The notes under the pieces are model-generated. The model was not told the origin of the DNA. It worked only from the letters and a program-made list of their open reading frames with translations, and did not search any database. A program made the translations under genes and the position numbers. From Thiobacillus sp. (GTDB lineage Bacteria > Pseudomonadota > Gammaproteobacteria > Burkholderiales > Thiobacillaceae), in NCBI GenBank assembly GCA_020216925.1, contig JAIWOL010000160.1:1-13509 (forward strand): a stretch of 13,509 nt of DNA. Direction: 5' to 3'. Below, piece after piece: positions 9,881 through 13,509 of the stretch; position 1 is the stretch's first letter; each line of letters starts with the position of its first letter.

Positions 9881-11203
9881 GTGTATCTCGACTTCTTCGG
9901 CCTGAAAGAAGCCCCGTTCCGGATCACGCCGAACACCGAATACTGGCATGATGGCGGCCAGCGCGGCGACGTGCTGGCCGCGCTGCTATATGCCATCGGC
10001 CAGGGCGAAGGCATCGTCAAGGTCGTCGGTGAAGTCGGCAGCGGCAAGACCATGCTTTGCCGCAAACTCGCGGCAAACCTGCCCGACACCATCGACAGCG
10101 TCTATCTCGGCAATCCCACGCTGGATGCCGACGACATGCTGGCTGCCATTCTGGCCGAGCTTGGCGTCAGCGATCCGTCCCCCACCCGTCAGGCACGGCT
10201 GGCCCAGCTCAACACCCTGTTGCTCGAACGGCACGCCGCCGGTCGCCGCGTCGTCGTATTCGTCGAGGAAGCGCAGGGAATTTCGCTGGACAACCTCGAA
10301 TTCCTGCGCCTCTTGACCAACCTGGAAACCGCCACCGACAAGCTCCTGCAAATCGTGCTCTTCGGCCAGCCCGAACTCGATGCGCATCTGGCCGACCCGC
10401 GCATCCGCCAGCTGAAAGACCGCATTACCGTCAGCCTGAGTCTCTCACCGCTTTCCGAAGCCGAGGTGGGCGAATATCTGCGCGCACGGCTGGCTGTGGC
10501 AGGCTATCGCGGCCCGGATCTCTTTCCTCCGGCTGTCGTGGCACAGCTTCATCGACTCTCGGGCGGCCTGTCGCGGCGTATCAACGTGCTGGCTGACAAA
10601 ACCCTGCTCGCGGCCTACGCTGCCCAGACGCATAGCCTGACCAGCGCACACGTCGATGCCGCCGCGGGCGATGCCGAGCTCATCGACAGACAGACACCAG
10701 CCGCCGCGCGAACACACCGCGGCTGGCGGTGGCTGGCCCTGGGCGCCGCCGCCGTTCTGGCGCTGCTTGGCCTGGTTGTCTGGCTGGGGCCGGACCGCAC
10801 TGCCCCCTCGCCCTCCACCCACGCCCTCACGCCTGCGCCCCGCGTGCCGGCGGCTGCCGCCGCAGTGCCCGCGCCTGACACCCGGCTGGCGCATCGCGCC
10901 CGCGAGACAGCGGCCTGGCTTGCCACTGCCCCCGCCGGCACGCATGTCATCCAGCTGGCATCGGCTAAAGATGCGGCCGAAGCAGCCGTTCTATTGGGGA
11001 GCCTGGCCCAGGGCCGGCCGCAACCGCTCCGGGTGTTCTACGGACTCTCGCAAGGCCAGCCCGCCTGGATGCTGCTGGCAGGCGAATTCCCTGACCGCGC
11101 CTCCGCACTGGCCGCCTTGCGGACACTGCCCGATTCAGATGCAGGGAAACCGTTTCTGCGCACGGTCGGCAAGATGCGCACAGTTGTACTAGCCACGGAA
11201 TGA
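9881..11203 (+). CDS. ExeA/MshM-like AAA ATPase with transmembrane helix and C-terminal SPOR domain
   Basis: The 440 residues begin with MYLDFFGLKEAPFRITP, the signature start of the ExeA/GspA/MshM family. Walker A is GEVGSGKT (50-57), Walker B is VVVFVEEAQ (124-132), where Glu129 stands in place of the usual Asp, and GLSRRIN matches the sensor-2 region. One membrane helix (about 284-304) follows WRW, then a Pro/Ala-rich periplasmic linker, then a SPOR-type domain from 354 (HVIQLASAKDAAEA, AWMLLAGEFPDRASALAALRTLP in two parts) like the end of DamX. SPOR domains bind denuded septal peptidoglycan. GspA and GspB insert a secretin through the wall, and this protein is placed for a similar task. 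The start is GTG with no strong ribosome binding site, 9 bases after the previous stop. The stop overlaps the next start (ATGA). Confidence 0.88.
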   Translation: MYLDFFGLKEAPFRITPNTEYWHDGGQRGDVLAALLYAIGQGEGIVKVVGEVGSGKTMLCRKLAANLPDTIDSVYLGNPTLDADDMLAAILAELGVSDPSPTRQARLAQLNTLLLERHAAGRRVVVFVEEAQGISLDNLEFLRLLTNLETATDKLLQIVLFGQPELDAHLADPRIRQLKDRITVSLSLSPLSEAEVGEYLRARLAVAGYRGPDLFPPAVVAQLHRLSGGLSRRINVLADKTLLAAYAAQTHSLTSAHVDAAAGDAELIDRQTPAAARTHRGWRWLALGAAAVLALLGLVVWLGPDRTAPSPSTHALTPAPRVPAAAAAVPAPDTRLAHRARETAAWLATAPAGTHVIQLASAKDAAEAAVLLGSLAQGRPQPLRVFYGLSQGQPAWMLLAGEFPDRASALAALRTLPDSDAGKPFLRTVGKMRTVVLATE

Positions 11204-12963
11204 GCATGAATAGAGTGTTGCACCCTGCCGCAAAGGCGCTTGCGCTGACCAGCCTGCTGCTGGCCGGCTGCGTACCGCCTCAGGCGTTCGACACCTCGCC
11301 GGGCCACATCAGCCAGCCTGCCGCCAGCGCTGCTCCGGCAAGCGCCCCGCCGGCCCCCGTGCGCGCGGCGCCCAGCCTGCCGCCGCCGCAGGCTTCTGCA
11401 CCCGCGCCCACTTACACCGTGGTCGTCAACGACGTGCCGGTAAAAGACCTGCTGTTCTCCATCGCGCGCGACACCCAGTACAACATCGACCTTCACCCCG
11501 GCATCACCGGAAAGGTCTCGCTGAACGCCGTACAGGAACCGCTGCCCGCCATCCTCGACCGCATCGCGCGGCAGGCCAACCTGCGCTACGAAATGAACGG
11601 CCGCACCGTGTCGGTCATGCCCGACACGCCCTATGTCAAGACCTATACCGTCAACTACGTCAACGTCGCGCGCAACGCCACCTCCAGCGTCGGCGTCGCG
11701 GCGCAGATCGCCAGCACCGGCGTCGGCAGCATCGGCAACACTGCCGGCAGCACTTCGTCCACCGGCAACTCGTCCACCACCACCGTCGCCAGCCAGTCCA
11801 ACAATGACCTGTGGACGGTGCTTGCCGACAACATCCGCACCATGCTCGCCGGCACCCGCGCCGTCACGCAGAGCAGCGCCGAACGTGCCCAGCGTCTCGA
11901 CGCGGAAAAAGCCGCCCGTGCCGAACGCGTCTCGCAGGCCGAAGCGGCCAGCAAGGCCGGAGCGGGCGCGGCCAGTCTTTTCACTGCCGCCTTCGCGAAC
12001 CAGCCCCTGGGCGACGGCAAGTACGATGTGGCCGTAAACCCCGTTGCCGGCACCGTCACCGTGCTCGGCACCGCCCGCCAGCAGGAACTGGTGCAGCAGT
12101 ATCTCGACCGCGTGATGCAGTCTGCGCAGCGCCAGGTGCTGATCGAAGCCACGATTGTCGAAGTGACGCTCAAGGACCAGTACCGCGCCGGCATCGACTG
12201 GTCGAAAGCCCTGCAGGGTGCCACCGGCTGGAGCATCAACGCGCTGGGCGGCGGCACCAACGCACTGGCAGGCACGCTCACGCCCTTCATCCAGGCAACC
12301 TACACCAATGCCGGCAGCAATGGATTCACCGCGGCCATCGACCTGCTCGAGTCCTACGGCAACACGCGTGTCCTTTCCAGCCCCAAACTGATGGCGCTCA
12401 ACAACCAGACTGCACTGCTCAAGGTGGTGAACAACCTGGTCTACTTCACCATCACCGCCGACACCACCACAGCCGCCAACGTGGCGCAAACCACCACCTT
12501 CACGTCCACGCCCCAGACTGTCCCTGTCGGCGTCGTCATGTCGGTGCTGCCGCAAATCAACGAAAACGGCATGGTGTCGCTCACCGTTCGCCCCACCATT
12601 TCCCGCCAGGTCGGCACGGTCGAGGACCCCAATCCCGAGCTGAAGAAAAACAACCTGAACATCAGCAACCGCATCCCCGTGATCCAGGTGCGCGAGATGG
12701 AATCGCTGCTGCAGGTCAAAAGCGGCCAGACCGTTGTCCTCGGCGGCCTGATCCAGGACGACAGCAACAGCGCGCGCGACGGCCTGCCCGGCCTGTCGCG
12801 CCCGGAAGGCGTCGGCGCCGTGTTCGGCCAGCACGAGCGTGTCAACAGCCAGACCGAACTGGTGATCTTCCTGCGCCCCATCGTCGTCGCCAACCCTTCG
12901 CTGGAAAGCGACGAACTGCGGGGTTTCCAGCGCCTGCTGCCCAGCGCCCGGAGTGCGCCTTGA
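11200..12963 (+). CDS. mshL: MshL/PilQ-family lipoprotein secretin
   Basis: This 587-residue outer-membrane secretin would form the ring through which a pilus or secreted protein passes. A lipoprotein signal ends in LLLAGC with Cys24 lipidated. A Pro/Ala linker (25-70) leads to an STN/N0-type domain (about 72-135: VVVNDVPVKDLLFSIARD). A Ser/Thr/Gly-rich stretch (160-200) and an Ala/Glu-rich stretch (225-258) follow. The secretin core runs from about 305 (RQVLIEATIVEV) through TRVLSSPKLMALNN (389-402), SGQTVVLGGLIQDD (508-521), GLPGLSRPEGVGAVFG (528-543) and TELVIFLRPIVV. MshL is chosen over PilQ because of the lipobox, the short N-terminal part and the MshM-like gene next door; a GspD-like role is possible. 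ATG 11200 overlaps the previous stop; ATG 11206 is an equally good in-frame alternative. TTGA links it to the next gene. Confidence 0.9.
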   Translation: MSMNRVLHPAAKALALTSLLLAGCVPPQAFDTSPGHISQPAASAAPASAPPAPVRAAPSLPPPQASAPAPTYTVVVNDVPVKDLLFSIARDTQYNIDLHPGITGKVSLNAVQEPLPAILDRIARQANLRYEMNGRTVSVMPDTPYVKTYTVNYVNVARNATSSVGVAAQIASTGVGSIGNTAGSTSSTGNSSTTTVASQSNNDLWTVLADNIRTMLAGTRAVTQSSAERAQRLDAEKAARAERVSQAEAASKAGAGAASLFTAAFANQPLGDGKYDVAVNPVAGTVTVLGTARQQELVQQYLDRVMQSAQRQVLIEATIVEVTLKDQYRAGIDWSKALQGATGWSINALGGGTNALAGTLTPFIQATYTNAGSNGFTAAIDLLESYGNTRVLSSPKLMALNNQTALLKVVNNLVYFTITADTTTAANVAQTTTFTSTPQTVPVGVVMSVLPQINENGMVSLTVRPTISRQVGTVEDPNPELKKNNLNISNRIPVIQVREMESLLQVKSGQTVVLGGLIQDDSNSARDGLPGLSRPEGVGAVFGQHERVNSQTELVIFLRPIVVANPSLESDELRGFQRLLPSARSAP

Positions 12964-13509
12964 GCCTGCTGCTCAAAGCGCTGAAACAGGCCGAAGCCGG
13001 CGACAAGCCGGCGGCAAGCCAGCCTGCCGCCGCCGGCCGCCGCGCGCCCGATCTGGATCTGGAGCCGCTGGCAGCACCCGGTTCGCAGGCACGCGAGTGG
13101 GTTGAACCTCCCGGGCTGCTGTTTGGCAGCAGCGGACTCTCCCCTGCCCCCGTCCCGCGCGCCCCCGGCTTCCGCTTGCCGCGCCTGTCGCTGGTGCCCG
13201 CCACGGCGCTGATCGCAGCGTTCATTGCGCTGGCTTACGGCATCTATCTGTATTTCGAACTGCAACCGCAGGCCGGGCTTCCTGTCGTTGCAGTCCAGAC
13301 ACCCCCGGCTGCTGCGCTCCACCCCACGGCATCGTTGCCGGCTGTTTCCAGCCCGCCGCCAGACGAGCGCCACCACCCTGTCACAGCGATATCGCCAAAT
13401 CAGGCACAACCCGTCCCTGAGCAACCGCGATTTGCAGGTCCGTCCGCGCCGCGCCGCGTGGCCAGCGCGCCCCGCGTCGCGCCTGCCCCGGCTGCGCGTG
13501 CGCCGGATG
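12960..13509 (+). CDS. Bitopic inner-membrane protein like GspB/MshN (5' part, runs off the window)
   Basis: A frame from TTG 12960 stays open to the window edge (183 codons). TTG overlaps the secretin stop as TTGA. The protein starts SLLLKALKQAEAGDK, an N-terminus seen on pilus/secretion-linked membrane proteins of the GspB and MshN kind. A short cytoplasmic segment rich in Pro and Ala is followed by one membrane helix (about 78-98, LVPATALIAAFIALAYGIYLY in two parts) and then a long Pro/Ala/Val-rich periplasmic stretch still continuing at 13509. It would be the membrane partner of the ATPase upstream; if MshN-like, TPR repeats should follow beyond the edge. The codon and amino-acid pattern fits coding throughout. 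The exact family cannot be settled without the C-terminal half. Confidence 0.75.
   Translation, partial: MSLLLKALKQAEAGDKPAASQPAAAGRRAPDLDLEPLAAPGSQAREWVEPPGLLFGSSGLSPAPVPRAPGFRLPRLSLVPATALIAAFIALAYGIYLYFELQPQAGLPVVAVQTPPAAALHPTASLPAVSSPPPDERHHPVTAISPNQAQPVPEQPRFAGPSAPRRVASAPRVAPAPAARAPD

Noticed and set aside
11038..12834. A 598-codon open frame on the minus strand opposite the secretin gene
   Set aside because: Low-complexity Gly/Ala/Val/Arg composition mirrors the GC-rich secretin codons; no domain recognised.

Overview
The window looks like chromosomal DNA of a sulfur-oxidizing betaproteobacterium of the Thiobacillus/Sulfuritalea kind. It is GC-rich throughout (roughly 60-65% by eye), all genes run on the + strand, and it carries a Sox thiosulfate-oxidation cluster beside housekeeping and surface-assembly genes. 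The taxonomic placement is inferred from gene content and protein style, not from a search.

Region 1 (1-3818) is the Sox cluster: the last 30 codons of soxX, then soxY, soxZ, soxA and soxB. The products are periplasmic. SoxAX couples thiosulfate oxidatively to the C-terminal cysteine of SoxY in the SoxYZ carrier, and SoxB hydrolyses off the sulfone as sulfate. SoxA has a single CxxCH haem site. SoxY and SoxB carry twin-arginine signals. Terminator-like hairpins follow soxZ, soxA and soxB. The last has a perfect 20-bp stem flanked by A and T runs, and probably insulates the cluster from alaS in both directions.

Region 2 (3819-8440) holds alaS (alanyl-tRNA synthetase, full length) behind its own candidate promoter. 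It is followed by a 564-residue protein of unknown function whose C-terminal third has the two motifs of a PilZ c-di-GMP-binding domain, unusually far apart.

Region 3 (8441 to the right edge) is a tight gene chain. It encodes a sigma-54-dependent response regulator resembling the PrsR type, an ExeA/MshM-like AAA ATPase with a transmembrane helix and a C-terminal SPOR domain, an MshL-type lipoprotein secretin, and the start of a bitopic inner-membrane protein like GspB/MshN that runs off the window. Start and stop codons overlap at both of the last two junctions (ATGA, TTGA). The arrangement suggests the front of an MSHA-type pilus or type II secretion-like assembly operon. In it, a peptidoglycan-binding ATPase and a membrane partner would help the secretin cross the cell wall.

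The most interesting items are the AAA-TM-SPOR fusion in the position where MshM or GspA would sit, the PilZ-like protein with its large uncharacterized N-terminal region, and the unusually long terminator stem. Nothing in the window is clearly a new defence or mobile system, and I saw no tRNA, rRNA, CRISPR array, insertion sequence or att site.
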